DNA of 44,701 nt from Flavobacteriales bacterium (GCA_020437805.1 JAGQVV010000079.1:1-44701), one strand, 5' to 3'. Shown: positions 8,854 to 17,162, counted from the first letter of the stretch. Translations and numbers: made by a program. The notes: generated by a model from the sequence alone, not told the origin.

Positions 8854-9749
8854 CGAAGTGGGAGCGGAAGTCGGTTCCGCGTCAGGTGTAAATATACCGA
8901 GGAGTGCGCACCGAATCCCCCATTGAAACGCGCGACGGAGGGTGTGTTGGATCCAGCGAAGTCCAACAGCAGGTCGCTTCCCGCCTTGGACGCGATATGA
9001 TGGTCCAGCAAATGGAACATCGCATGGCGTTCCTGTCCTCGCTCATCGTTAGCGGATTTCAGGAGTATGCTGCGGCCCTCCCACTCCATGAAGCAGACCG
9101 CGGCGATCGGTACTCCTTCCTCGCGCATGGCGAACATGGTGCACTGACCTTGTCGAGATGCTTCCTCCAACAACGCGCTCAGCAGTTCCAAACCCCCATC
9201 CGGTATCCCGCCGAATCGCGCTGCCGTGGTCCTTCGGAAAAGGGTGACGAACTCATCCGCACGCAGATCAGTGACGATATCAGGCGCCGCCACTCCGGCC
9301 TTTCTCAGGTTGCGGCGATGACCTTGTGAATACCCGGCACGAAGCTCCTCTACGGTTCCACTGAGCAGCAAGGTCTGGTTCGTGTTCTCTTCGACCGTTC
9401 CCTCTACAAGCCCAGCTGCCGATATCATGGCATTCAAATGGATATCCCAGAATCGGAAGCGCTTCGGGACCGCTTCGAAAAATGAGCGGCTCAATGCATC
9501 GGAAGGGACCTTCGCGAAGACCCCTTGCTGCTGAACGGCATACGGCTGAAAGAGATAATCGATGCCGAACCTCCTTCGCCATAGCAGGGGCATTATCGCT
9601 CCTTGGTCCTTGTCGATCAGACACTCCCACTCCGGGCAGCACCGATCAAGGACCCAGCTTTGCATGTACCAGATCCGGTCCGCACAGGACGTGTGCAGCC
9701 TATCCCATAGGCCCTTGTCGATCTCGCTATGCCGCAAATGCTCGATCAT
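8838..9749 (-). CDS. FemAB-like GNAT acyltransferase
   Basis: A 303-residue protein of the FemAB/GNAT-fold type. The N-terminal half has the WYMQSWVLDRCCPEW and LFQPYAVQQQGVF pattern seen in Bacteroidota FemAB-like proteins. The C-terminal half has SQGHRRNLRKA followed by LLLDFAGSNTPSVARFNGGFG, the usual end motif of this group. Relatives transfer amino acids from charged tRNA or acyl groups to glycans and peptides. Homologues also occur in polysaccharide loci linked to exosortases. It overlaps the deacetylase (4 bp) and upp (16 bp). Donor and acceptor are unknown; carrier-bound substrates from the neighbouring genes are a plausible inference. Confidence 0.75.
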   Translation of the reverse strand: MIEHLRHSEIDKGLWDRLHTSCADRIWYMQSWVLDRCCPEWECLIDKDQGAIMPLLWRRRFGIDYLFQPYAVQQQGVFAKVPSDALSRSFFEAVPKRFRFWDIHLNAMISAAGLVEGTVEENTNQTLLLSGTVEELRAGYSQGHRRNLRKAGVAAPDIVTDLRADEFVTLFRRTTAARFGGIPDGGLELLSALLEEASRQGQCTMFAMREEGVPIAAVCFMEWEGRSILLKSANDERGQERHAMFHLLDHHIASKAGSDLLLDFAGSNTPSVARFNGGFGAHSSVYLHLTRNRLPLPLRWIKR

Positions 9750-11035
9750 CGGCCGGCCTGTTGTACGACCTTTTCCATCACCTCAGGCCAAGCGCTGAAT
9801 TCTCCGTGCCCGCTCAAATACCGATCGTGCCATACCGAGACGAATGTGCCGTCCACCGACTTCACGGCATCAGCAATTTCCTGGAAGCGCGCCGCCGCTT
9901 GTTCCCGTGGAACACCCATCTGCTCATGCACCGCGCTGTCCATCGCCGCAAAAGGCCAAAGCATAAGGTCCGTTGCCTCATTGCGATCGAGGTCGAACCA
10001 CGGAAAAGGTGTGCATGTTCCTGCACGGAAACCGACGCGATCGGTGAAACCCAATGTGTGATCCTCGGTGAAGCCTTGGTCCGCAAGTGATCGTAACGTA
10101 CTCGGCAGGTCCCAACGCAGGAAATGTTGTCGATTGACCAGTACGCGAGACCCGCACAACACCTCCAGGTCCGTGCGCTCCTTCTCGCAACGACCTATAC
10201 GCTCGCTGGCATGGTAGGACGGGTGCAAACCCACCTCCGCATACTTCGAGACATCCTGCACAAGTGACCGGAACGCTGGATGCGTATGACCCGCAGCATG
10301 ATCGAACCTCCCTTGGCCCCGCATAAGGAAGAAGGCTATGGTACGATCAACGTGGGACCTTGCTCCGGCCAAACGTTCAGGCAGGATCATGTAGGGGTCG
10401 GACCTGGAACCGGAACGCACGGCCCAACGTTGGGCCACGGCTCCCGGACCATTCATGATAAGGTCCTTCACGGAGGCGCCGATCGCACGATGGAAAGGAC
10501 GCCCGATATATTTCAGACCATTGTCGACATCCACGGTGAGCACATGGCGAAAGCAACGCTTCGGCTCAGGAAGCTCAGGAAACCGAGCGCGCATCCTGCG
10601 AGCAAGATCGAGCACCCAGTGATCGACGATCGGAAGATGCTCCACATGATGCTCCACAATGGCAAGCGATGCCGCCGGGACCCGGCCATGGGCATCTCGA
10701 TCCCTGCTGCCTAACTCGTCCGTCAAGGCCAACAGATGGAAGATCGACGCGAACACATCCTGATCGTCACCTACCTGAAAGGTCTTGAAGCCTCGACCCT
10801 CACCTTGGCAATGCACCGGCCCGGTCGGTACACCCATCAACCGGAGCCACCCACTATCAGGTACATGGAAAGCATCGACCATCGGTTCCACGGCATGGAC
10901 CAGCTTGGGACCATCCGCAGCCTGGAACTCCGCCTCGCTGAGGACCCACTCCACGGGCCAGCCGAGCATGCGTGTGAAGACGTGCTCCACTACGTAGCGC
11001 AGACGTGCTGTAGGATGTTCACTATGGACGAGCAT
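9746..11035 (-). CDS. Polysaccharide deacetylase family protein
   Basis: 429 residues. The N-terminal ~130 residues are a separate domain of the DUF7033 type (FTRMLGWPVEWV, DAFHVPDSGWLRLMG). The C-terminal NodB-like part has the metal motif VLTVDVDNGL, the second motif EVGLHPSYHAS and the catalytic-arginine motif GFRAGTC. Enzymes of this group remove N-acetyl groups from surface glycans. The frame is open to 11242, but the extra 69 residues are Cys- and Arg-rich and unlike the family. The ATG at 11035 overlaps the AAC(3)-like gene by 14 bp and matches the normal start (MLVHSEHPTARLRYV). There is no signal peptide, so it would act in the cytoplasm. Confidence 0.83.
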   Translation of the reverse strand: MLVHSEHPTARLRYVVEHVFTRMLGWPVEWVLSEAEFQAADGPKLVHAVEPMVDAFHVPDSGWLRLMGVPTGPVHCQGEGRGFKTFQVGDDQDVFASIFHLLALTDELGSRDRDAHGRVPAASLAIVEHHVEHLPIVDHWVLDLARRMRARFPELPEPKRCFRHVLTVDVDNGLKYIGRPFHRAIGASVKDLIMNGPGAVAQRWAVRSGSRSDPYMILPERLAGARSHVDRTIAFFLMRGQGRFDHAAGHTHPAFRSLVQDVSKYAEVGLHPSYHASERIGRCEKERTDLEVLCGSRVLVNRQHFLRWDLPSTLRSLADQGFTEDHTLGFTDRVGFRAGTCTPFPWFDLDRNEATDLMLWPFAAMDSAVHEQMGVPREQAAARFQEIADAVKSVDGTFVSVWHDRYLSGHGEFSAWPEVMEKVVQQAGR

Positions 11036-11906
11036 GCACCTCGGACAGGAGTTGTTGGGAGCGGGATGGCAGACTGCTGGGCAATATCGTATGGTAGCAG
11101 TCGCGCAACCAGTTCTTCCATGTGAAACGCACGATACTCCGCGCTTCATTCGTTCGGATATCCTCTGCGATGACCTCATGCGCCTTGCGCAGGTCAACGT
11201 GCAGGAACGAAACACGATCGAGATGACCTGATACCATCGCACCCGCTACGGACAACAAGGGGATCAACCTGGAAAGCTCGTTCTCGTATCCCCAACGCTT
11301 CGCATAGATCTTGAACGTGCGTAGTGATGTCAGGCCTTGTGTATCGGTATAGCGGATAACCCGTTCCCGCCAACGGCGATATGGGACCCGCTCCAATTCC
11401 TCCACGTGATGGAAGTAGGACATGGCATGGTTCAGGTGCATATCGATACCGACCAGCGCAAAGCCCTCGCTTCGCAAGAGCGCGAACGGTGTGTCCTCCC
11501 CGAAACTTGTTCCGCTTTCCGCATTCACGAATGCCTGCTGCGCACACCCTGCCACCGCGAAGGAATGAAGGGGGTTTCCGGTCCGCACGAAAGCCGGGTG
11601 CTCCAAGGCGGCTTGGCCCAAGGCACCCGTGATCGTCGGGGATCGGTGGATGTCGAATTCCTCTCCGGAACGCAGATCGTAATTGAACGTGGGGACCACA
11701 ATGGCACCATCCGCCCCAACGCGATCAAGGAACGCATCCAGCAACATGGCGGGTACGCCCTTCACTCCTGACCTACGGAACAACCATGCGACCCTCGTGA
11801 CATCAGCGGTGAGCAGAACGCGGTCACCAGGGGCCACACCGATCCGCTCGGGCCATGAGGCAAGTTCCGATGGTACGCTCAAAGCTGTTTGCGGAGGTTG
11901 ATCCAT
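11022..11906 (-). CDS. AAC(3)-fold N-acyltransferase of the polysaccharide type
   Basis: 294 residues of the aminoglycoside 3-N-acetyltransferase superfamily. Conserved blocks are APGDRVLLTADV, GAIVVPTFNYDL, GNPLHSFAVAG, FGEDTPFALL and NHAMSYFHHVEE. The HP of drug-modifying enzymes is replaced by NP (GNPLHSF). This, together with the context, points to the branch found in O-antigen and capsule clusters that acylates amino sugars, not to drug resistance. The frame extends to 12005, but the ATG at 11906 (MDQPPQTAL) fits the family length and leaves a 28-bp overlap with the GNAT gene; a TTG a few codons further in is also possible. Confidence 0.75.
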   Translation of the reverse strand: MDQPPQTALSVPSELASWPERIGVAPGDRVLLTADVTRVAWLFRRSGVKGVPAMLLDAFLDRVGADGAIVVPTFNYDLRSGEEFDIHRSPTITGALGQAALEHPAFVRTGNPLHSFAVAGCAQQAFVNAESGTSFGEDTPFALLRSEGFALVGIDMHLNHAMSYFHHVEELERVPYRRWRERVIRYTDTQGLTSLRTFKIYAKRWGYENELSRLIPLLSVAGAMVSGHLDRVSFLHVDLRKAHEVIAEDIRTNEARSIVRFTWKNWLRDCYHTILPSSLPSRSQQLLSEVHARP

Positions 11907-12358
11907 TCCACCGTGTAGCCGAAGGACTCGGCGAAGGGCACCGAACTCGGGTGATCCCGCACCACTTGGGTCTCGATGCTCACAACGCCTTTCTCGGTGA
12001 ACCACTCATGCAAGCGCTCAGACATGGCACGGGAAACCCCGCCCCGACGGTGTTCCGCTGTGACGTATAGTTGCGTCCAATGACCAACGCGCTCACCTCC
12101 GAGGTATTCCGGCGCAAGCTTGACCGAACCACAGGTGAAACCAACGACCGTATCCCCATCCAACGCGAGCACCAACCGGCTGAAACGCTCCAACCCGGCC
12201 TTCATGCCATCCAACCAGATCCGGGCCCCGTTGGGCGCCAAGCGTTGCATCATACCGTGCTTGTGCATCACAGCATGCAGGTCGATGAACATCGGAACAA
12301 GCTGCTCCAATCGAGGATCGTCAGGATCCGATGCGACCACGATCCTGATCATGCTCAT
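11879..12358 (-). CDS. GNAT family N-acetyltransferase
   Basis: A 159-residue single-domain GNAT. Motif A is TQLYVTAEHRRGGVSRAM (about 95-112). It follows the acetyl-CoA pyrophosphate loop pattern, except that Ser109 replaces the usual final Gly/Ala. The C-terminal ETQVVRDHPSSVPFAESFGY supplies motif B. The acceptor is unknown. In its setting between an acyl carrier protein and an AAC(3)-like transferase it may acylate an amino sugar or use an acyl carrier as donor. Its ATG overlaps the carrier protein's stop (ATGA), so the two are translationally coupled. Confidence 0.8.
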   Translation of the reverse strand: MSMIRIVVASDPDDPRLEQLVPMFIDLHAVMHKHGMMQRLAPNGARIWLDGMKAGLERFSRLVLALDGDTVVGFTCGSVKLAPEYLGGERVGHWTQLYVTAEHRRGGVSRAMSERLHEWFTEKGVVSIETQVVRDHPSSVPFAESFGYTVEWINLRKQL

Positions 12359-12612
12359 TGGCCATTGAGGAATAGGTCGACCACGCCGCCGACGGTGGTC
12401 GCAGCGGGTCGATCGAAGGCTTTGTCCAGTTCCACTTGTCGACCAACGGCGGTCTCCAACTCGGTGATCAGGTCCACGAATCCCAAGGAATCCAGAACGC
12501 CTGAACGGACCAGGTCCAGATCCGAGGTGACCTCCGCGGCGGTGAGCCCCAATCGTTCAGGACGCTTGCCCAGCTTCTCCACGATCAACCCGAATATTGC
12601 CGACCTATCCAT
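12355..12612 (-). CDS. Stand-alone acyl/peptidyl carrier protein
   Basis: An 85-residue four-helix carrier protein. The phosphopantetheine site is SGVLDSLGFVDL with Ser42, and the third helix region is TTVGGVVDLFL. In sequence and size it resembles DltC and other discrete carriers serving a single adenylating enzyme, rather than fatty-acid AcpP (whose site is usually ADSLD). It overlaps the adenylating-enzyme gene by 8 bp, which makes that enzyme the likely loader. It would be cytoplasmic and require a 4'-phosphopantetheinyl transferase encoded elsewhere. Confidence 0.85.
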   Translation of the reverse strand: MDRSAIFGLIVEKLGKRPERLGLTAAEVTSDLDLVRSGVLDSLGFVDLITELETAVGRQVELDKAFDRPAATTVGGVVDLFLNGQ

Positions 12613-14065
12613 GCTTGGCCATTTCGATCAGTGCCTTGCGATCCACCTTTCCGTGGGCCGTAAGCGGGAAAGTGTCCACGAAAAGGATCCGTTCCGGAAC
12701 CATGTAGGGAGGCAGTTCCGAGCGCAACTCCTCAAGCAACCCTGATGTTTCCAATTCTTGGTCGATAAAAGTAACCAGCCGTGTGGTTCCGGACTCCGCC
12801 ATCGGGAGGGTCAGGATCGAGACATCGGGCAACAACGCTCGCAGCACCGAATCCACTTCGCCGGGTTCCACCCGATGACCCAGGACCTTCACTTGATCAT
12901 CCGAGCGTCCTATGAAGTGCAAGGTCCCTTCCTCCGCTTTGCGAACAAGGTCTCCAGTGCGGTACCAGATCCCGGGTTGGCCATCGATCTTCACGAATGC
13001 CTGCTCCGTGGATCCAGCGTCCTCAAGGTATCCAGAGGACACCTGGGGCCCCGAGAGCAGAAGCTCCCCTTCGTCGCGATCGGCAACGGGTACGACCAAG
13101 GTCCTGTTCGTTCCGATCGGAACGCCCAACGGCACCGTACCAATTCCTCCAGCAGCGCTTCGGACATCGAATGCGGTAATGGCGATGGTCGCCTCCGTTG
13201 GACCGTAGAGGTTCACCACGTTACTGTTCGGGGCCGCTTCGCACCAGGCCTTTGCCACATCCCACGGTAACGCCTCCCCGCAGAAGAAGGAATGCCTCAG
13301 CCTTGGGAATACGCCTGGTCGGAGCGACCTCATTCGCCGAAGCAACGCTGCGTGCGAGGGAACGCTGAACCAAGCGGTGATCTTTTGCCGTTCGACATAT
13401 GATGCAACGGTCAAGGCCCCTTGCTGCTCAGGCACGCAAAGGCAGCCTCCGCTTCCCCAGCACACGAACAGATCGTGCACGCTGAGGTCGAAGGTCAATG
13501 CGAAGATCTGGCTGAATCGCGCTTCCGGGCCATAGTCATATGCCGTCAGAAAGTGGCTCAAATAGGCCGCCACGTTGGCGCGGGAGATGGGCACCCCTTT
13601 CGGCCCTCCAGTACTGCCGCTCGTGAACATGACGTAGGCCTCGTTCCCCGAGCGCACCGCACCATGCTCTTCTTGCAGAGGGGAGTCCGGGACAGTGACA
13701 TGCACTTCATTCCGAAGCAACTCTTCCACCTCCCAACCAGCAATGCAGGCTACCGCTCCCGATCGCTCGATCACTGTGCGCCAGCGGGCCGGTGGGTGAT
13801 CGGGATGCAACGGAACATATGAGCGTCCGGAGCGCAATATTCCAAGGATGGCCGAGTAGGTGATCAGACTTTTTTGTCCATGAACGGCGATCCGAGCGCC
13901 TTCCGGAGTATAGCGCTCGCACCAACCTGCGATCGCTGAGGCATGCTCCTCCAGCTGTGCGTACGTCCACTCTTGCAGACCGATGGAAAGAGCGATACGA
14001 TCGGGATGGGTCCTTACCGAGGAGGCGAAGACGGCATAGGGATCGAACGACCGTGTGGCTTCCAT
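12605..14065 (-). CDS. Amino-acid-type adenylating enzyme (DltA-like AMP ligase)
   Basis: A 486-residue ANL-superfamily enzyme. Motifs: phosphate loop FTSGSTGGPKG (147-157), FDLS (192-195), YGPTE (287-291), YRTGD (368-372), the hinge GRSDDQVKVLGHRVE, and the C-terminal catalytic lysine in GKVDRKAL (Lys473). The Asp of FDLS holds the substrate amino group in NRPS A-domains and DltA. Its presence suggests an amino acid rather than a fatty acid, but the pocket cannot be read with certainty. It probably loads the overlapping carrier protein. A TTG at 14071 is in frame, but the ATG at 14065, two bases after the toroid gene's stop, is the better start. Confidence 0.85.
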   Translation of the reverse strand: MEATRSFDPYAVFASSVRTHPDRIALSIGLQEWTYAQLEEHASAIAGWCERYTPEGARIAVHGQKSLITYSAILGILRSGRSYVPLHPDHPPARWRTVIERSGAVACIAGWEVEELLRNEVHVTVPDSPLQEEHGAVRSGNEAYVMFTSGSTGGPKGVPISRANVAAYLSHFLTAYDYGPEARFSQIFALTFDLSVHDLFVCWGSGGCLCVPEQQGALTVASYVERQKITAWFSVPSHAALLRRMRSLRPGVFPRLRHSFFCGEALPWDVAKAWCEAAPNSNVVNLYGPTEATIAITAFDVRSAAGGIGTVPLGVPIGTNRTLVVPVADRDEGELLLSGPQVSSGYLEDAGSTEQAFVKIDGQPGIWYRTGDLVRKAEEGTLHFIGRSDDQVKVLGHRVEPGEVDSVLRALLPDVSILTLPMAESGTTRLVTFIDQELETSGLLEELRSELPPYMVPERILFVDTFPLTAHGKVDRKALIEMAKHG

Positions 14066-14067
14066 GC

Positions 14068-15240
14068 TCAAGCTTCTTCCACTGCGATCGCGCAGAGCAG
14101 TGCATCAGCGAAGTATTTCGTGGCCCAATTCGGAAAAGCGAACTTCTCATAACGCCCCCAAAGAGGATAGGTGCCCGGCATCGCCCCATGGACATCGGCC
14201 GGTCCGAACGCTGAGAGCTCCTGAACCGTTATCAGCGCGTCGGTCATACGAAGTAGCCCTTCTCGAAAACGCACATCCTTTGTGCGCTCATGCACCCGAG
14301 CCCAAGTGATGGCCAGTTGTGCACAGCCGGTCATGAGCGGGTATTCGCTACCCTTCCAATCCATATCGTAACGACCATGCAGCGTGCCCTCCATGAGAAA
14401 CCGATCCAACAATACTCGTGACACCCTACACCCTGCTGCCTCCAGGTCGCTACGCCCAAGAAGCTTCCCGCACTCAAGAAGCCCGTCGATCGTGTAGGCG
14501 ATGGTATGTGTAATGGGCCGGTCGTTGTGCTTCACGGTATTATCCGCGTTGGCGAACCAGCCGTTCGAGGCCTGTTGCGCGAGCACCCAATCCAGGTTCC
14601 GTGTTGCGGCATCCATCAACGAAGATCCGCCGGTAAGCGCGTGGACCGACAGCAGCGGGGCATCCACATAGGTGTCATATACTCGTGCCACTCCCATGAA
14701 ATTGCTCGATCGCCAGGCACCGTCGCTGTCCTGCCCGGACACGATCCACTCCGCTGCCCGAGCAGCGGATGCCGAATAACGCTCATCTCCCGTTAGTGCG
14801 TGCGCTTCCAACAACCCGCGGATGACCTGTGCGGTGTTGAACACGATGCTCGGCCTGCCCTCTCCTACCCGACCACCTTGCCATCCACCATCGGGCCGCT
14901 GGATGCTCAAGAGCCAATCCGCTGCTCTCATGGCCGCATCCAAGGCACCTTGTTGCTTCAGGAGTTTGCCCCCCGCGATCAATGTGGGAATGGCATAGCC
15001 GGTGGTTTCGGGGTATGAAGCACCCCACCCATGGACCAAATGATAACTGCCCATACCAGCATCAGCGCCGGGTTCTTGTGCACGTATGAGATAAGCCATC
15101 GCAGCGGACAGCGACTCCCTTCGCTCACCTGCCTTCCCCTCCCCGAATGGAGCCAGATGGGCTTTCATCAATGCCCTTGAAGGCGCATCGATGATGCCTT
15201 TCAGAAAGGACCTTCCGTAATCGACCGCAGATCGGATCAC
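14068..15240 (-). CDS. Alpha/alpha-toroid protein (squalene/prenyltransferase-like repeats)
   Basis: 390 residues built from helical repeats with QW-like motifs: SIQRPDGGWQGG, SGQDSDGAWRSS and AQQASNGWFANAD. The region HGWGASYPETTGYAIPTL comes before them. This indicates an (alpha/alpha)6 barrel as in terpene cyclases, prenyltransferase beta subunits and several glycan epimerases and lyases. The cyclase DxDD motif was not recognised, so terpene chemistry is doubtful. A glycan-acting role fits the neighbours. The start is GTG at 15240, overlapping the wecB stop (GTGA). Starting at the upstream in-frame ATG would add 65 residues that shadow wecB. Confidence 0.7.
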   Translation of the reverse strand: MIRSAVDYGRSFLKGIIDAPSRALMKAHLAPFGEGKAGERRESLSAAMAYLIRAQEPGADAGMGSYHLVHGWGASYPETTGYAIPTLIAGGKLLKQQGALDAAMRAADWLLSIQRPDGGWQGGRVGEGRPSIVFNTAQVIRGLLEAHALTGDERYSASAARAAEWIVSGQDSDGAWRSSNFMGVARVYDTYVDAPLLSVHALTGGSSLMDAATRNLDWVLAQQASNGWFANADNTVKHNDRPITHTIAYTIDGLLECGKLLGRSDLEAAGCRVSRVLLDRFLMEGTLHGRYDMDWKGSEYPLMTGCAQLAITWARVHERTKDVRFREGLLRMTDALITVQELSAFGPADVHGAMPGTYPLWGRYEKFAFPNWATKYFADALLCAIAVEEA

Positions 15241-16388
15241 AACGTTTCGATCAATTCGTGGCAGATGCGTTCGGCGGAATGCCCATCCCCGAATATCGCT
15301 GGACAATCCGGCGCACCTGATCCCAGAAAGCGGTCCACCGCAGTGCGGATGCGCTGCGGATCGGCATCGGCCAGGACGGCCTGGCCATGCGCCACAAGCT
15401 CGACCCATTCGGTCTCGGCCCGCAGCACTACGCATGGCCGATCGAAGAAATAGGCCTCCTTTTGTACCCCACCACTGTCGGTGACCACCAGCCGGGAAGC
15501 GGACTCCAACGCGATCATGTCGAAGAAACCCACGGGGTCGATCAAGTGGAACCCGGCCGCGGTCCGCAAGGATCGAAGAAGCTCGGGATCCATCAATTCG
15601 TCCATCATCTTCCGTGTTCTCGGATGCACCGGAACAACGAATGCCAGTCCTGTTTCCGTATGCACCTCCAGCAAGGTCCGGTAAATGGCGTTCAGGCGTT
15701 TCCGGTCGTCCGTGTTATTGTCCCGGTGCACGGTGACCAGAACGAATTCACCGACCCCTATGGACAGGTCCGCGAGGATCTTGGATCGCTCCTTGGCGAG
15801 TTCCCCGAAATACTGGCTGTTATCATACATCACGTCACCTGTCTGCACCACTTTCGGCCGATCGATATCCGCGCGGCCTGGATGGGTCGAGATACCTTCA
15901 TTGGCGAGGTTCCGAACGGCGGTATCCGTAGGACAGAACAGCCATGTGCTGGCATGGTCACAGAGAACGCGGTTCACCTCCTCCGGCATGCGTTTGTTGA
16001 AGGATCGGAGGCCGGCCTCGATATGCGCCACGGGAACATGCAGCTTGGACGCAGCCAAGGCTCCGGCCAAGGTGCTGTTCGTATCCCCATATACGACGAC
16101 CGCATCGTGGGCTTTCCGTTCCAATACCTGCTCGATCCCTTCGGTCATCCGCGCGGTCATAGCGCCATGTGACCCGCTACCGACACCCAGCTGGATATCG
16201 GCCGCAGGGATACCGAGTTCATCGAAGAACACTTGGCTCATATTGGCGTCATAGTGCTGTCCGGTGTGCAACAGGGTCTCTACGATACGACCGGCGAACC
16301 GTGTCCGTATCGCACGGCTCAGCGCCGCAGCCTTGATGATCTGTGGGCGCGCTCCGATGACCGTGAGCAGTCGCAAGGGTTCCGCCAT
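15237..16388 (-). CDS. wecB: UDP-N-acetylglucosamine 2-epimerase (non-hydrolysing)
   Basis: A 383-residue enzyme that converts UDP-GlcNAc to UDP-ManNAc. Family blocks: TVIGARPQIIKAA at the N-terminus, LLHTGQHYD, VVVYGDTNSTLAGALAA, HIEAGLRSFNKRMPEE, TVHRDNNTD, VTDSGGVQKEA and the C-terminal RICHELIE. The ATG at 16388 is 2 bp downstream of the radC stop. The 56-residue upstream extension is a radC shadow. UDP-ManNAc is the donor for WecG/TagA enzymes, one of which is encoded at 18889-19659. No WecC (ManNAcA dehydrogenase) was found here. Confidence 0.95.
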   Translation of the reverse strand: MAEPLRLLTVIGARPQIIKAAALSRAIRTRFAGRIVETLLHTGQHYDANMSQVFFDELGIPAADIQLGVGSGSHGAMTARMTEGIEQVLERKAHDAVVVYGDTNSTLAGALAASKLHVPVAHIEAGLRSFNKRMPEEVNRVLCDHASTWLFCPTDTAVRNLANEGISTHPGRADIDRPKVVQTGDVMYDNSQYFGELAKERSKILADLSIGVGEFVLVTVHRDNNTDDRKRLNAIYRTLLEVHTETGLAFVVPVHPRTRKMMDELMDPELLRSLRTAAGFHLIDPVGFFDMIALESASRLVVTDSGGVQKEAYFFDRPCVVLRAETEWVELVAHGQAVLADADPQRIRTAVDRFLGSGAPDCPAIFGDGHSAERICHELIETL

Positions 16389-16390
16389 GT

Positions 16391-17095
16391 TCAGTTCAAC
16401 TGTCCGTTGTCCGCGAAACTGTAATAACCCGTGGTGGCGATGATAAGATGGTCCTGGACCACTATATCCAGGAAACGCCCGCCCTCGACCAGCTTCCGGG
16501 TCAATCGAATGTCCTCTTCGCTGGGCCGCAATTGCCCACTGGGGTGATTGTGACACAGGATCACTGAGCTGGCACGCCGATCCAGAGCTTCCCGAAAGAT
16601 GAGCTTCGGGTCGGCGACCGTTCCGTGCATTCCACCCCTGCTGATACAGCCTTGGGAGAGCAATCGATTCCCGCGATCCAGGAACAGCAGCCAGAACTCC
16701 TCGTGGGGCAGATCCTCCACCAAGGGTCGAAGCACAGCGTACGCACTTTGGCTGCCGGCGATCAGTGGGCGCTCCGCCAAGCTCGTGTCCCTGCGACGTT
16801 GACCCAGTTCCAAAGCGGCCACGATGCTCATGGCTTTCGCTTCGCCAACCCCATGGAGCTTCATCAGTTCATTCGTACCCAGTCCGGCCAATTTGTGCAG
16901 GTCGTTACCGGCCTTGCTCAGGATCTTTCGGGCCAGGTCCAGTGCACTATCGGTGGTGGTGCCGCTGCGGATAAGGATCGCGACAAGTTCTGTATCGCTC
17001 AAAGCCTTGGGGCCGCGTGCCAACAAGCGTTCTCGCGGGCGGTCGTCCTTGGACCATTCGCGGATGCTCAGCTTACCATTCGAAGAAGGCTCCAT
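16391..17095 (-). CDS. radC: RadC family protein (JAB/MPN domain)
   Basis: A 234-residue protein with an N-terminal helix-hairpin-helix part (LSDTELVAILIRSGT, LMKLHGVGEAKAM) and a C-terminal JAMM-type metal site HNHPSGQLRPSEED. The domain order is normal for chromosomal RadC. Its role in DNA repair is disputed and the protein remains functionally unclear. The ATG at 17095 (MEPSSNGKLSI) is chosen over 17152, because the extension would run into the rpsT terminator. It is the first gene of the long minus-strand series that continues with wecB. Confidence 0.93.
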   Translation of the reverse strand: MEPSSNGKLSIREWSKDDRPRERLLARGPKALSDTELVAILIRSGTTTDSALDLARKILSKAGNDLHKLAGLGTNELMKLHGVGEAKAMSIVAALELGQRRRDTSLAERPLIAGSQSAYAVLRPLVEDLPHEEFWLLFLDRGNRLLSQGCISRGGMHGTVADPKLIFREALDRRASSVILCHNHPSGQLRPSEEDIRLTRKLVEGGRFLDIVVQDHLIIATTGYYSFADNGQLN

Positions 17096-17106
17096 GCCGG
17101 GGGTGG

Positions 17107-17138
17107 AAAAAGGAACAGGTCCCCGTTCGGAGGACCTG
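17107..17138 (-). terminator. Terminator of rpsT
   Basis: CAGGTCC/GGACCTG forms a 7-bp stem with a 9-nt loop (17116-17138). On the minus strand it is followed by TTCCTTTTT. It lies 25 bp after the rpsT stop and before the radC start. Confidence 0.75.
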
Positions 17139-17162
17139 CCCAAGATAACCATCGGTCAGTGC

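Noticed and set aside
11036-11242. N-terminal extension of the polysaccharide deacetylase
   Set aside because: The added residues are Cys/Arg-rich, antisense-like and overlap the AAC(3)-like gene; the ATG at 11035 gives the normal family start.
11022-11906. Possible aminoglycoside resistance gene
   Set aside because: The AAC(3) fold is present, but the gene lies in a glycan cassette, has GNPLHSF instead of the HP motif of drug-modifying enzymes, and shows no mobile context.
8838-16388. Exosortase/PEP-CTERM-type locus
   Set aside because: FemAB-like, deacetylase, AMP-ligase and carrier genes recall such loci, but no exosortase membrane protein or PEP-CTERM tail was found in the window.
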